64,000 nt of DNA from Torreya grandis (lineage: Eukaryota > Streptophyta > Pinopsida > Cupressales > Taxaceae). The first letter of the stretch is position 1. Every line of letters starts with the position of its first letter. Below the pieces are notes generated by a model. It did not search any database. It was not told the DNA's origin and saw nothing but the letters and a program-made list of their open reading frames with translations. A program made the position numbers and the translations under genes. Positions 27,637 to 37,255 of this stretch are shown here, piece by piece. The DNA is taken from assembly GCA_037957365.1 (NCBI GenBank), contig JARHVA010001924.1, positions 1,426,001 to 1,490,000 of the forward strand, read 5' to 3'.

Positions 27637-30600
27637 ATTTCCTTATTCTGTTATTCTAACCATGCGGTTTCCCCAACACTTGAATTTGTTTCTCCCACTA
27701 ATACAAGTATCTTATATATATACTTGTACTAGTGGGAGAAACAAATTCAAGTGTTGGGGAAACCGCACGGTTAGAATAACAGAATAAGGAAATATAGTAT
27801 GGAACGACTGAAGTGAAGTGTCAATATAAATGATCTTAGAACTTCAGTAAATGAGATGGAATGTTGGTGGTCTCTTCAAAATAATGTGCTTATTCTTCAA
27901 TCTCTGATATCACTTTGAGGAAATATTTGTTAACCTAGTGATAACAAATTGATAATTGCAAGATAATTACCTCACAACCACTGTTCCAACTTCATTTTTC
28001 CTTGAATATGCTTATTATGGTAGACCAAAAATTAGTAAAGCATAATTTAAGATTGGAATTCAAAGTAAATATGAACATAGAGACTGAGTGAATATTTGAT
28101 GTCAGAGTGATGCATCTATGCATATCTTTAAAGCAACTTTCCAACTCAAAGGTCAACATGAGTACAATTAAACATGAGTATCTATAGCCTTGTCACCCAT
28201 AGATGCTTTTGTATGAATGAGGTATTGTGTTTTTTAATTTTGGACATTATAATAGCCTAATTCTAGGAGAACCCTTGGCATGGATCTGGAAAGTGCTAAT
28301 AAATAGCTCATAAAATGCATTCCAGTTGCTTATTGCATTATCCGGTTTATATTACTTGTGAATGACACAAAAGCATGATTGAATTTCCATGTGCTATAGT
28401 CTGGTCTAGCAAACAACCAAGAAATTACCTCATTGTGACAATCAAATGTTGACCCTAGGAGGTTTTTTAATATATGTATGTGCAACCTGTCAGGTCTAGG
28501 ATCAATTCCGTGATTTAACAATTATTGGTGCAAGCCAATATTGTGTTCACATTAAATTTGAAAGAGGAAACCTTACAAATATATAAGCCAAAATAGTTGT
28601 TCACTTCACATTCCTAAAGAGATTCTTCCTGTTCTTACGAGAATTGAAAACAACTTATTGAATGAGACAAAAGACACCTAGGATAATAACGAATATATAC
28701 AATATTGTTACATCCCTCCTTAATTTGCAGGGGTCTTTGTCAGAACCAAGCATTCCCTTTGAACTTTTCAAATTTTTCTCGTCCAAGCATTTTTGTTAGG
28801 ATGTCTGCTGGTTGCTCTGCTATAAGGCAATGTTGCAATTTGACATTGCCATCTTTCACATTGTGTTGAATCAAATGAAATTTAGTATTGATATGCTTGG
28901 TTTGGTCGTGCAAGTTTGGATTCTTTGCCATTTGGATTGCAGAAGTGTTGTCAACCATGAGAAGTGTTGACGAAACTTGTTCCTGTAAATCAGAAAGAAT
29001 CCTTCTGAGTCACAAGATCTCTCTAGTTGCCTTTGAAGTGGCCATATATTCTACTTCTGCTGAAGAAATTGTTGGCAATGATTTGTGGATTTTCAACTGG
29101 TAATTGTTGTTCTTAAATTCATTAGAAAACCCGTAGTGGACTTTCCATCTTCATGATCATAAGCATAGTTGGAATTTGAATATCCCACCATTTTGAAGTC
29201 ACTTGCCCTGGAGTATTTGAGTCAAAAATTATGTTCTTTTGAGATATTGAAGGACTCTTTTTGTTGCTACCCAATGGTTGTTTGTGAGTTGTTGCATGAA
29301 TCTTGAAAGAGCACCAACAAGAAAGGATATATTTAGTCTTGTTGTCACATAAATCAAACTTCCAATGAGTTGTTTGTATTTAGTGGCATCGATCAAATCT
29401 GTTGTATCTTCTAATATCAATTTTATATTCTATTCCCTAGCTATGCTGAGAGGCTTACAATCTTCCATTTCAGACTTGCTCAAAATGTCACCCATGTACT
29501 GCTGAGTGGTGAAGAAATACTTTGGTTTTTGAATTACTTCAATACCCAAATAGTAATGAAGATAACTCAAATCAATCATTTTAAAGCTTTTCATCAATTA
29601 TGATTTGAACTTTGCAGTGTACCTTCCATTGTATTTTGTGATGAAAAAATCATCAACATACGCCACAACAAATACTTGTTTTGTCAACTATTTTGACGAA
29701 AAGAGTTGCATCCTCAAACTCAAAACATTTGAAGTTCATGTTCATAAGGTGCTCAGCTAGTTTGTCATACCATGCTCGAGGGGCTTGTTTCAAACCATAC
29801 AATGATTTTTCAAGTTTGCACACTTTGTGCTCTTGGCCATTTACTACAAAACCTTCGAGTTGTGTCATGTACACTGTTTCATTGAGGTCAGCATTCAAAT
29901 ATGCAATTTTTGTGTCCATTTGGTGGACTTTTCATTCATTGTGGGTTGTTAGAGGCAACATGGTTGGAATGGTAGTCCATTTTGCTGTAGGTGTGAAAGT
30001 TTCATTGTAGTCAATCCCTGCATTTTGAGCATATCCCTTTGCGACAAGCTTTTATTTGTGCTTGTCAAGTGAGCCATCGGCTTGTATTTGTTGTAGTAGA
30101 CCCACTTGCAGCCAATAGGTTTGCATCCATATGGAGGATCAACTAGTTTCCAAGTCTCATATTTGACCAATGCACCGTACTCATCTTTCATTGCTTTTTT
30201 CCAAGGTTCAAGCTTCTCAGTTTGTTTGAAAGATGTTGGTTTTGAATCAAACACAACATTGAGTTCTTCTGGAGAATCATTCAAGGTGAGCTTTTCAATC
30301 TTATCTTGAATTTCTTAAAATAACTTGTTTGATTGTGATGTGGCTGCATGTGCACTTCTAGTCCCTGTTTTTCAAACTTTATCAGGGCTGACATCGTTCA
30401 ATGTATGAGTGGCCCATGTAGGCATCTTTTCTTGTGGTCTAAGTGCTTCAATTTCATCTTTTGAAGTTCTTTCACTTTCTGTCCTCTGTTCTTGTGGCCC
30501 CTGTTTATTGTCTGATGAAGTTGAACTTTCTCCTTTAGGAGGAGTTTCATTCTCATGTATAGGAGACAATAAATAATCAATTGATTCCCAGTTATATGTC

Positions 30601-33600
30601 CCCCACTCGTTTGGAATGTCCAAATCACTCTTTGTAGACATCAAACTTTGCATAGTCCTCAAGTCGACTTAGTTGTAGATCAATCCCTGCTTTGTCCTTT
30701 GCAGTTTCACTAAAGACAACTTATCTTGTGACAAGAAACTTCTTCTCCTTCGCATCATACAGCTTGTATGCATTAGAGGATTCAAAATATTCCAAATGAA
30801 TGCATTTGCGACACCTGTGGTCCAACTTATTTCTCTTTTGGATTCAATGTGTAGCAAGTGGATCCGAAAATTGAAAGATGTCACACTGAAGGAAGATGAC
30901 CACACCACATCTCATATGGAGTCTTGAATATGAGAGCGTTGATGGTGATTTGTTGTGGAGGTATACTACTGTTTTAGTTGCTTCAACCCAAAAGTGTAAA
31001 TTTACCCCTTTGAAGTACAACATAACACAAACCATATTCATCATAGTTTTGTTCATCCTTTCTACAACTCCATTTTGCTGTAGAGTGTGAGGAATTGTGA
31101 GATGATGTTTGAACCCATTTTGCTCGAGATAAGATTCAAACATCTTGGAAGTGTATTCACCGCCATTATTTGTCCCGAGTGTTTCGATGCGGGTTGAGCT
31201 TCATTTTCAATCATGGTTCAAAACTTTTGATAAGTCTCGAAGGCTTATGATTTTTCTTCAGAAAGTATATCCAAGTCATTCTATTGTGGTGATCAATGAA
31301 CAACATGAATAACTTATGACCACCAGTGGAGAGAATTGGAAGATAACACAAGTTCAAGTGAACCAATTGCAACTTTTTGTTTGCTTTCTACTGTGACTTG
31401 GAGAACAGTTTGCTCATTTCGTTGAAGTTGAAATGTCTCCAAATATGTTGTGGCATGCTAGATTTTGGCATACTCATTATAACAACATTTGTGTATTGCG
31501 AAAGAATGGTGTTGCTCAAATGCCTACCTTGCCCGCAAAGTCAGATGAAAAGTGTTAAGCTTGTGTTTTGGCCAAACAAGCAAGAAAACCGTTCCCAAGT
31601 CACAGTGGAAAGCAAACAAAAAGTTGCAATCGGCCAAAATGCAAGCTTCACACTTTTCATCTGACTTTGCGGGCAAAGTAGGCATTCGAGCAACACCATT
31701 CTTTTGCAATACACAAACACTGTTATAATGAGCATGCCCAAATCTAGCATGCCAAAACATATTTGAAGACATTTCAACTTCAACGAAATGAGCATAATTC
31801 TTTGAATTTGATGGCTCACCTCCAAGTTTGAGCAATTTTTCTCTTTGATATCCAGTCAAGACGACTGCATTGTCACATTTTTTTCTGATAGTGACATCAC
31901 CATTATCCAACATGATGGAATGACTTTGTTGCCTAAAGAGCACTAGGGACAAGTTTCGTTTCAATTGAGGAAGATAGAGAACTTATTGGAGTTTGAAATC
32001 TAGAAGCCCTGGAGTCATATTGTACGTCTTTCTTATGGTTGTAGACTTGATGTATTTGCAAGATATATTGAACCACAACTTTCTGCACTTAACTCAAATA
32101 AGTCTTTTTGGAAAGCCATATGTAAAGTGGCACTAGTATCAAGAACCCAAACATCAAACCATGACGAATTGATTGACACAATGTTTGCTTGATCATTTGT
32201 ACTGGGAAACACATTCATTAGTGAATTGAACAAAGTTTGACTCTTTGTTTCTTTGATTTTTTCTTTTTTTTTCTTATGGTATGCTTCAATTTTCTCCCAT
32301 GGTGTTCTATATTCGTGAATCTCATGGCTTCCTTTTCTGTCACACCGTTCATAGTAGAGGTTTTGTTTATCATTTTATTTTTATTTTGATCACCTTGATT
32401 TTCATTTTTGCCGTCTTTTCGCTTGTTTTTCTTCTTGTATTTATTATTGCCTTCACTTTTGGAAGACATGGTCTTATTGAATGTTTTGGAAGAATTGCCC
32501 TTTACATAACACACTTTCTCCCATGGACTCGGTTTTTCTTCTAAAGGTCTTTTTTCTTTCTACAATCTTTTTAACCAATTGATCAAATGTGAGTCTTCAA
32601 CTGATTGCTTGCTTGTAGAGACTTCCAGTAGGTTGAATAGTTGGAAGAAGGGCTTTTATGAATACAGTCATATAGGTGTCAATTTTGACACCTGTGGCAT
32701 CTACATCATGCTTAATTGCACGTATTTCTGAAGCCAATCTTATTATGTCACCATCTTTCAACTCGAGGTTGCACAACTTTAACTGCAACTGATTGAATTC
32801 CAACTCTGAATGGGAATCATAGAGTTTCTTCAGTTTGTGAAATGCTTCCCATGAAGCATTGCACCCCTAAATATAATGAAACACAACTCCGTCGACTGAA
32901 GCCCTTATTAAGGCCAATGCTTTCTGATTTTTCTGTTTTCATGTTTGAATATCCTTTGCATTCCTTGTTAACTTAACTAGTTGTGTCTGTCCATCGCAAA
33001 TATCGAGCCATAAATCATTGAAGATGAGTGTGATCTCCACTTGTCGAGACCATTATAACCAATTGTCTTTGCCGGTCAATGTTGTGCCAACAATTGATTT
33101 GGTTAGATGCATTGTTTAAGTTTTGAGTTTTGTTAACCCCAATTTGGTTTCTTATCACTCCAATGGTACCCTTTTCTATATACCACCAAATTGATATACC
33201 AAACCTCTTTATATACTCGCCCTTCTTATATACCCATCAATACGTGAAAAAAGCTTGCCCTTTCTTTATACTCGAGAGTATGTGAAAGAGACATTAAGAC
33301 ATGTGAGAGTAGAGTGGTACATAGTACCTAGGTGGCACGTGAAAATGATTCGCACTGTCATTAACACCAATTTAACAAGAAAACTTCATACTTGACGATA
33401 TCCTCAGTTTTTTTTTGATTTTCGGATCTACATTTTTCAATAGAAGCGAATGGGTAAAAGAGTAGCTCTCCTTATTTCTCCTTGAATTGCAAAATTTGGT
33501 GGTTTGTTAAATTTGGTTTAGAGTAGCATTCTCAAATGACAATTAAATGCTTTCAAATTTAAATGCTTTCAAAATGTGAAAAAGAGCACTTAGAAGAAAA

Positions 33601-36600
33601 TTGTTTAAAAAAAAAATAAAAATGAAAAAGCATAAAGTACCTCTCTCCATATTTGGCTTTAATGCAAAGATGTTAATATTGGAAAATAAAAAATAAGATT
33701 GGAAGTGCCACCTATCCAAGTTTCATGCCAAGCTCCAAAAGATAATAGGTTTGGATCTGAAGTGCCACGTTGCCATGTTAAGCAGTCAAGAAAACCTTCG
33801 TGGAGTTAAAACAGTAAATGTCAACAGAAAGAAGTGTGGTGATGAGCTGGATATCTCAAAATGCCAAGGAAGAACAATTACGCATGCCAACTTCATTCTT
33901 CTACAGAATTGCAGCCAAAACGCCTTTTTATAAGCTGATAAAACAGCAAATAATTGCCCCTGAGGAGCCTCTGATCAATGTGCCTCTCTTTCAGATGTTA
34001 GAAATTATACCTTAGTCGGCTGATAAATGTCAGAAACCATCAGAGTTTAGCAGGAATCCACATACTAAGACGCCTTTCTTTGCAGTTAGTGAGCATCCCC
34101 GTTCTCCTCTCAGCTGAAAAACGCAGCCACACAGCTTATCAGAACTGTCACGCTCCCTTCAAGACTGTTACACTATTTTCATCTTCATGCAGGTCTGAAC
34201 ATGCAACTCAGGGCTGCCAAAATGTCACTAAAATAGCTAACATGCCTCAGAATAACCAAATACCGGGCCTACGGCTAGAATGATGGAGAGAAGAATGAGA
34301 AAATTGATAAAATTAAGACCCTGGCTTTGATACCACTGTCAAGTCTAGGATCAATTCCATGATTTAACAGTTATTGGTGCAAATTCAAAATTGTGTTCAC
34401 ATTAAATTTGAAAGAGCAAACCTTACAAATATATAAGCCAAAATGGCTGTTCACTTCACATTTCCAAAGAGACTCTTCCTATTCCTACGGGAATGGAAAA
34501 CAGCTTCTTGAATGAGACAAAAGACACCTAGAATAATAACAAATATATACAATATTGTTACACACCCCTGGTGTTGGAAAAAACAGTCTTTTTAACTAGT
34601 TTTAGTTCCCGAAGACCGACACATGTTAAGTGTGTTTATAATTTCCAATTTTGCAATGCAAGGACCTTAAAGCTCGCAGACATTTTTATGGACAAACACT
34701 GCTCTGTTCAGTGTCAATATCATAGATTGGTGACTGTTTCTAACAAATTCTATAAAACATTTATTATTACCACTTGTTGGGCATATCTTTTGGAACGTAG
34801 TTACTATTTGTCTGATTCATTACATTTATATTTACTTTTTAGGATATGCTCCTAATTTATCATGCAAGAAATGCATTTACTTAGCACTTACAAGAAGCCT
34901 GCATTCTTTACTATCGAATTGCTCAGTTTGCATGTGGCCTTGTCTATGCTCATTGATTGATGCACTATTATGTGTTTGGAACTGATGTTTGATCAAGTAT
35001 TTGTTTTTTTTTAGTGCCAAGTCAGTTTTCTTTTATTTGAAATTTATATGCAATTGCAGTTTTTCTTTATTATAAGTTGTGTTTCTTGCTTTCATAGGTT
35101 ATGAACTACCTGTTTTTTATTGTTGCAGGAAGGGGTAAATGTCATAGCTATTACATATGGGTCAACTGGTGATTGCCCATATCCCCGACCGCTAAAATAT
35201 GTAAGCTATATTTTTAACAACTATTATTAATTTGTGTGCTTGAGTTTGCACTCCTTTTGGCTATACCAGTCTTATCAATTTCCGTATGGAAGGATAAATG
35301 CCAGGGTTTGGTGTGTCATCAGCTCTAATAATCAAGCTGTTTTTTTTTGGGTCAATATTTTTGCAATTTGGATTATGGACAATGTCCATGCTGGTTGTTC
35401 TTGTAATAACTGTTAGTTTAGTATTCTTTTGTGAGAGTGACAAATGGTCCAGCATTTGTGCAGCTCAGTTTGCCCAGTTGTGGTTGTCACGAATTTAGTT
35501 ACAATTGGTTTGCCTTACAGCATCTAAAGCTATTGATTGTATTCCATGGCGTTCTATCATTGTCTCTACAATTTAATTACAAGTGTTATGAGTGAATTGC
35601 ATTTATAAATTTCAGTTTCCTCCTACTTTGGTTTTCCTCATACAAGGTATTGAACAATATGTCTTGTTGATTTTTAGTTGCAAGCGTTAACGAAAATAAT
35701 CTAGTGTGTTCTAGACAGATCAATCTTAGAATCTCTGTAACTAGTTTTTGAAAAGAAAAAGCAGTTTTTGAATTGCAACTAGTCCTTCTTTTTGAGACAT
35801 TATAATGATTGGAGAAGTATAATCACCATTTGGAAGAAAAATAAACTTTTCAACCTGTGAGTTTCTGTTTAGCAGTATGATTGTTTTCCCCATCTGTATA
35901 AGAAGTGTTTTGTTTAGCTAGCTTTTTCTAATTGAAGGTTCTCAATATGATTTCCTTTTGAAGGGTTTATTGACCTAAGTTGGAACATTTTACTTTTGGA
36001 TGCAGCCGTCACGTTGGTCCTTCAATTCACATATAGTGTTGAAAAGCAGTGAGCAGGCATCAAGGTACATTTAAGTTGAATACTTGAGCTTAGCTTTTCC
36101 TTTTCGACACTATTAAAGTCCTATTATATTGGGGCTTTACTATGATTTCAATTATTTATTATTATGCAAGGTTTTGACTTGAATGATTATTCAGTTAGAA
36201 CCTGTTGGAATAAGCAAAAATGTTCGAGTTAGTATAAATTCAGTGGATGGATATTCTGTTAAGTATAGCATAAGCTTTTCTTTAGATGGGATGATTCTGT
36301 CTGTAATAATTATAAAACATGATACATTTTGATTTGCAGAATGCTTCCAATGATAGAGGATAATATAGGGAACGAAAATGGACTGGAAGGTGACGAAACC
36401 CCGAAACCCCCAGAGAAGTCATTTTGGGCTAAATATGTAAGCAATCACACCCTGCCTTGCACAATGATCATGTCTACGACTTTTAAGAAGTCCACACTTC
36501 ATCAAATGGTCATTCCAGTAATCAAAGTATCAAGCTCTTTTTTATGGCAGCTGCAGATTGTGTTTAGAAATACCTAGGTCTACTTTTAACAGTTCAAATG

Positions 36601-36766
36601 TTCCTTGCAGTGGATGTACCTTGTTCCTTTGGGGCTCATTATCATGAATGCCGTAACCCAGGCAATGAATATGCCAGAGGAACAGGCTGCAGGACAAGCA
36701 CCGGCAGGACAATCTTCCTCACAAGGGCAACAACGTATAGCTAATTCAGGTGTTCGTAGGAGGTGA
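14906..36766 (+). CDS. EMC10: ER membrane protein complex subunit 10, 3' part (7 exons)
   Basis: Exons: 14906-14968, 15106-15198, 18307-18354, 35129-35200, 36006-36064, 36340-36436, 36611-36766 (TGA). They sum to 588 nt, or 195 residues, all in frame with GT..AG introns. EMC10 is a lumenal/single-pass subunit of the EMC, which inserts tail-anchored and multipass membrane proteins into the ER. Visible features are 'LTESEQKAFEELLKEDEFYR' at the start of the lumenal beta-sandwich and two cysteines (about residues 54 and 84) at the positions of the conserved EMC10 disulfide. 'SFWAKYWMYLVPLGLIIMNA' marks the C-terminal membrane segment, and a short Gln-rich tail ends RRR. The signal peptide and first exon(s) lie outside the window. 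Length and order match plant EMC10. The gene looks intact despite introns of over 14.9 kb and 16.8 kb. Confidence 0.93.
15106..15198 (+). CDS. EMC10: EMC10 exon B
   Basis: Phase-0 exon of 31 codons with 'ELLKEDEFYRIRVPANVL', the family's most recognisable block (human EMC10 has a comparable 'LYRVRIP'). It ends 'SSVKA'. The acceptor is TTTCGTAG and the donor GTACGT. Confidence 0.92.
15199..16170. other. EMC10 intron, 5' portion
   Basis: AT-rich DNA with a CA-rich patch near 15350 and no recognisable gene. Open frames at 15529-15711 and 15724-15945 are short and show no family motif. Confidence 0.5.
16175..16690 (-). pseudogene. hAT-type transposase C-terminal fragment
   Basis: On the minus strand one frame runs from about 16690 to 16175 with a single TAA near 16480. 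The N-terminal part reads 'TSICEHNWRCLSTYAPKGNN' and then 'LDELVFVHYNL'. This matches the hAT dimerisation (hATC/DUF659-BED) signature, whose plant consensus has 'SSACERNWS...RLNDLVFVHYN'. Downstream is an acidic region with a repeated unit 'CRAxDRVED' (a 48-bp DNA repeat at about 16289-16369). The coding start is preceded on the minus strand by a good 3' splice site (ACCATGCAG, ending near 16662), so it may be a last exon. No terminal inverted repeats or 8-bp target duplication were found. The N-terminal and catalytic parts are missing. Confidence 0.7.
16691..18306. other. EMC10 intron, 3' portion
   Basis: A purine-rich tract at 16780-16930 (the minus strand is T/C-rich and could be the 5' flank of the hAT remnant) is followed by AT-rich DNA. 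I recognised no coding motif in the short open frames. The 3' splice site TTGCAG ends at 18306. Confidence 0.5.
18307..18354 (+). CDS. EMC10: EMC10 exon C
   Basis: A 16-codon phase-0 exon, 'RCLARSDLDERFIIHM', flanked by TTGCAG and GTATGT. It carries the first conserved cysteine. The 16,774-bp intron that follows is the longest fully contained in the window. Confidence 0.9.
18660..20360. repeat. Diverged duplication in the large EMC10 intron
   Basis: Segments around 18660-18800 and 19400-19830 are echoed, in order, at about 19850-20360. Shared words include 'gggttta.cctcttt', 'gatatgacta', 'ttggctta/cttaaaaatg' and 'tagaacta.t.taat'. The left copy is longer because about 550 bp (18840-19400) has no counterpart. 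Boundaries are approximate and divergence is high. Confidence 0.5.
20361..21640. other. Intron DNA with LTR-like character
   Basis: No gene is recognised. From about 20960 the sequence becomes less AT-rich, and at 21530-21580 it contains 'TTACGTGGAAAACCC', a motif often seen near plant LTR-element leaders. A C-run/G-run at 21420-21445 is present. I could not delimit an element. Confidence 0.4.
21645..21764. repeat. Three tandem 40-bp units
   Basis: GAGCACCA units start at 21645, 21685 and 21725, each with 'CCAAAT' and 'TGAAGCACCTACTC'. The copies differ at a few bases. They lie within the LTR-like stretch of the large EMC10 intron. Confidence 0.9.
21765..23535. other. Intron DNA, probable retroelement debris
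   Basis: Mixed sequence with a TATA-like 'TATTTATAGACT' near 23317 and no recognisable protein motif. GC content at 22380-22700 is higher than in neighbouring intron DNA, consistent with an old insertion. Confidence 0.4.
23540..24290. repeat. Tandem duplication of about 380-390 bp
   Basis: The copies at about 23540-23920 and 23935-24290 share 'TGACAACTAAAACTACCTC', 'GTCTACATAATGCCCCA', 'TTTGATGTGTGTGCATG' and 'TATAGGAATGATGATGAATTG'. They differ at scattered bases and small indels. Confidence 0.85.
24291..26840. other. A-rich intron DNA without genes
   Basis: A short direct repeat ('GTGTCT.GTGGTGAGA.CAAGCGGA') occurs at 24518-24580. From 24950 to 25650 the + strand is A-rich, with repeated 'caagca', 'acacaaag' and 'gcaaaca' words. 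No coding motif was seen. Confidence 0.5.
26850..27085. repeat. Degenerate tandem repeat, about 57-62 bp unit
   Basis: Three to four units are built on 'TGGATGACTTTGA..CCA' plus 'GAGCCAACCAAT' plus 'TGATGATGCCCA'. They are visible at about 26870, 26930, 26990 and 27045. Confidence 0.75.
27592..27634. repeat. (TA)n microsatellite
   Basis: About 20 uninterrupted TA units directly abut the left arm of the foldback at 27637-27793. Confidence 0.95.
27637..27793. mobile_element. Foldback/MITE-like hairpin, 74-bp arms
   Basis: Arms at 27637-27710 and 27720-27793 are reverse complements at 72 of 74 positions, with a 9-base AT loop. The two mismatches are A-C on the + strand but would be U-G wobbles in a minus-strand transcript, so that transcript would fold along its full length. 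It sits next to a (TA)n tract, a preferred landing place for some MITE families. It carries no coding sequence. It could be a foldback MITE, or a young inverted duplication able to yield small RNAs. Family unknown. Confidence 0.85.
27794..28487. other. Intron DNA between foldback and Copia-2
   Basis: AT-rich, with no gene or repeat that I can support. Confidence 0.5.
28488..28712 (-). repeat. 3' LTR of Copia-2
   Basis: 225 bp, TGTCAGGTCTAGG...ATATTGTTACA on the + strand. It is clearly homologous along its full length to 34337-34562, with scattered substitutions. The adjoining PPT is at 28713-28725. Confidence 0.93.
28740..30310 (-). pseudogene. Copia-2 reverse transcriptase and RNase H
   Basis: RT lies at about 30290-29560: 'PWKKAMKDEYGAL', 'WKLVDPP', 'PIGCKWVYYNKYK', 'MDTKIAYLNADLNETVYMTQ', 'LYGLKQAPRAWYDKL', and an intact YVDD at 29649-29660 in a shifted frame. 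The connection region is near 29420-29229 ('ATKYKQLIGSLIYVTTRLNI'). RNase H covers about 29130-28740, with 'MVDNTSAIQMAKN' and the terminal 'AEQPADILTKMLGREKF' block usual at the end of copia pol. Several stops and frameshifts separate the pieces. Confidence 0.88.
30370..31964 (-). pseudogene. Copia-2 GAG-pre-integrase and integrase
   Basis: GAG-pre-integrase is at 31795-31633 ('MFWHARFGHAHYNS', 'CEACILA'). The integrase core begins near 31360 ('LQLVHLNLCYLPIL', 'LFIDHHNRMTWIYFL') and continues at 31143-30844 ('KHHLTIPHTLQQNGVVERMN'), so the D..D..E scaffold is present. A Glu/Ser-rich linker towards RT covers 30662-30372. An inverted duplication at 31364-31795 breaks the zinc-binding/core junction. 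Confidence 0.85.
31364..31795. repeat. Inverted duplication inside Copia-2 integrase
   Basis: The segment at 31633-31795 (minus-sense pre-integrase, B) is present as its reverse complement at 31415-31575. The adjoining 31576-31632 is the reverse complement of 31364-31414 (A). In element sense the order is B, A-inverted, B-inverted, A: an inverted copy of the BA block sits between B and A. The arms of about 160 bp have small differences. No comparable structure exists in Copia-1. Confidence 0.88.
32093..32233 (-). pseudogene. Copia-2 protease
   Basis: A short minus-strand block with 'VWVLDTSATLHMAFQKDLF'. The copia aspartic protease active site is normally Asp-Thr-Gly; here the Gly is Ser. 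The flanking 'HM.F.KDLF' is the usual continuation, so the identity is good even though the residue is altered. Confidence 0.8.
32218..33112 (-). pseudogene. Copia-2 gag
   Basis: Starts at ATG 33112 ('MHLTKSIVGTTLTGKDNW'), followed by 'WEAFHKLKKLYDS', 'IRAIKHDVDATGVKIDTYM' and 'QAISEDSHLINWLKRL'. It ends in a Lys/Asn-rich tail near 32500-32230. Stops interrupt it at several points. It aligns by eye with the gag fragment at 1-400. No clear CCHC knuckle remains in the basic tail. Confidence 0.82.
33113..34336 (-). other. Copia-2 leader (PBS to gag), about 1.2 kb
   Basis: Non-coding DNA between the PBS at about 34318-34336 and the gag ATG. It is long for a copia element with 225-bp LTRs. It is A/T-rich at 33560-33640 and has repeated 'tatatac' words at 33175-33280. 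A secondary insertion within it is possible but no borders are visible. Confidence 0.6.
34337..34562 (-). repeat. 5' LTR of Copia-2
   Basis: About 226 bp, starting TGTCAAGTCTAGG and ending AATATTGTTACA on the + strand, next to the PBS (+ strand 'GGCTTTGATACCA'). Confidence 0.93.
34563..35128. other. EMC10 intron end
   Basis: AT-rich intron sequence, with a T-rich run and the 3' splice site TTGTTGCAG ending at 35128. Nothing else seen. Confidence 0.6.
35129..35200 (+). CDS. EMC10: EMC10 exon D
   Basis: 24 codons, phase 0: 'EGVNVIAITYGSTGDCPYPR' then 'PLKY', with the second conserved cysteine in 'GDCPYP'. Donor GTAAGC. Confidence 0.93.
36006..36064 (+). CDS. EMC10: EMC10 exon E
   Basis: 59 nt, ending in phase 2: 'PSRWSFNSHIVLKSSEQAS' plus the first two bases of an Arg codon completed in the next exon. 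'WSFNSHIVLKSSE' is characteristic of plant EMC10. Acceptor GGATGCAG, donor GTACAT. Confidence 0.92.
36340..36436 (+). CDS. EMC10: EMC10 exon F
   Basis: 97 nt. An acidic linker ('MIEDNIGNENGLEGDETPKP') leads to 'EKSFWAKY' at the membrane entry. Acceptor ATTTGCAG, donor GTAAGC. Confidence 0.92.
36611..36766 (+). CDS. EMC10: EMC10 last exon
   Basis: 51 codons plus TGA. 'WMYLVPLGLIIMNAVTQAMN' is the C-terminal membrane helix, followed by 'MPEEQAAGQ', a Gln/Ser-rich tail and a terminal RRR. Acceptor TCCTTGCAG. This exon alone identifies the gene as plant EMC10. Confidence 0.95.
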   Translation, partial: WMYLVPLGLIIMNAVTQAMNMPEEQAAGQAPAGQSSSQGQQRIANSGVRRR

Positions 36767-37180
36767 TCGAATGTTTATAAATTTTAATTGATAAGAAGGA
36801 ACACCATTAAATTAGGAGGATTCTGTTCTTTAAGCTTGTAAACATGCACGGTTGCTTCTAGTCAAAAGCATAAGTGCTTGTATTAACTATAGCTGGTTGA
36901 AGTCAAACATGAGATTTATAGAGAGAATATTTTGACAGGACTAGTTTATTGTGATTTCTGGTTATTGTTTTGCTTTCTATCAGTAAATCGCTTTTGATGA
37001 GGGAGAGGGTTATTTATACCACTTACAAAATGATTGTTTGCTTGCTAGTTCTGAATTTGAAGCCTTCTGCAATAAGCATCCCGTCTCACTACGTTGCACA
37101 CTAGCAGACAGATATCTGTGTATCTATTGTTCTTAGATTTCATGATATATTTTACACTCAAATAAAGGGTTTGATCCCCA
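36767..37180 (+). other. EMC10: EMC10 3' untranslated region (probable)
   Basis: The sequence after the stop has no open frame of note. The first canonical AATAAA is at 37161-37166, so cleavage would fall about 10-30 nt later. The exact end is inferred. Confidence 0.6.
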
Positions 37181-37255
37181 CCCAATGTGATCCTCACCCA
37201 ATGTGCTTTGAAGTCATTTTATGTTATGTAATTTCGAAGTGTGGTTTTTTAATTT

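Larger units (their letters stand above)
28488..34562 (-). mobile_element. Copia-2: nearly complete Ty1/copia element in EMC10 intron
   Basis: A 6075-bp element in minus orientation inside the 16.8 kb intron. Both LTRs are present: the 3' LTR at 28488-28712 and the 5' LTR at 34337-34562, about 225 bp each. On the minus strand they run TGTAACAATATTG...TTGACA. The PBS next to the 5' LTR reads TGGTATCAAAGCC on the minus strand, matching initiator-Met tRNA. The PPT (AATTAAGGAGGGA) abuts the 3' LTR. The flanks CAACC (28483-28487) and CACCC (34563-34567) match 4 of 5 bases, a possible decayed target duplication. Domain order gag-PR-IN-RT-RH is complete, but stops, shifts and an inverted duplication leave it inactive. 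Opposite orientation to the host gene is common for tolerated intronic insertions. Confidence 0.92.
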
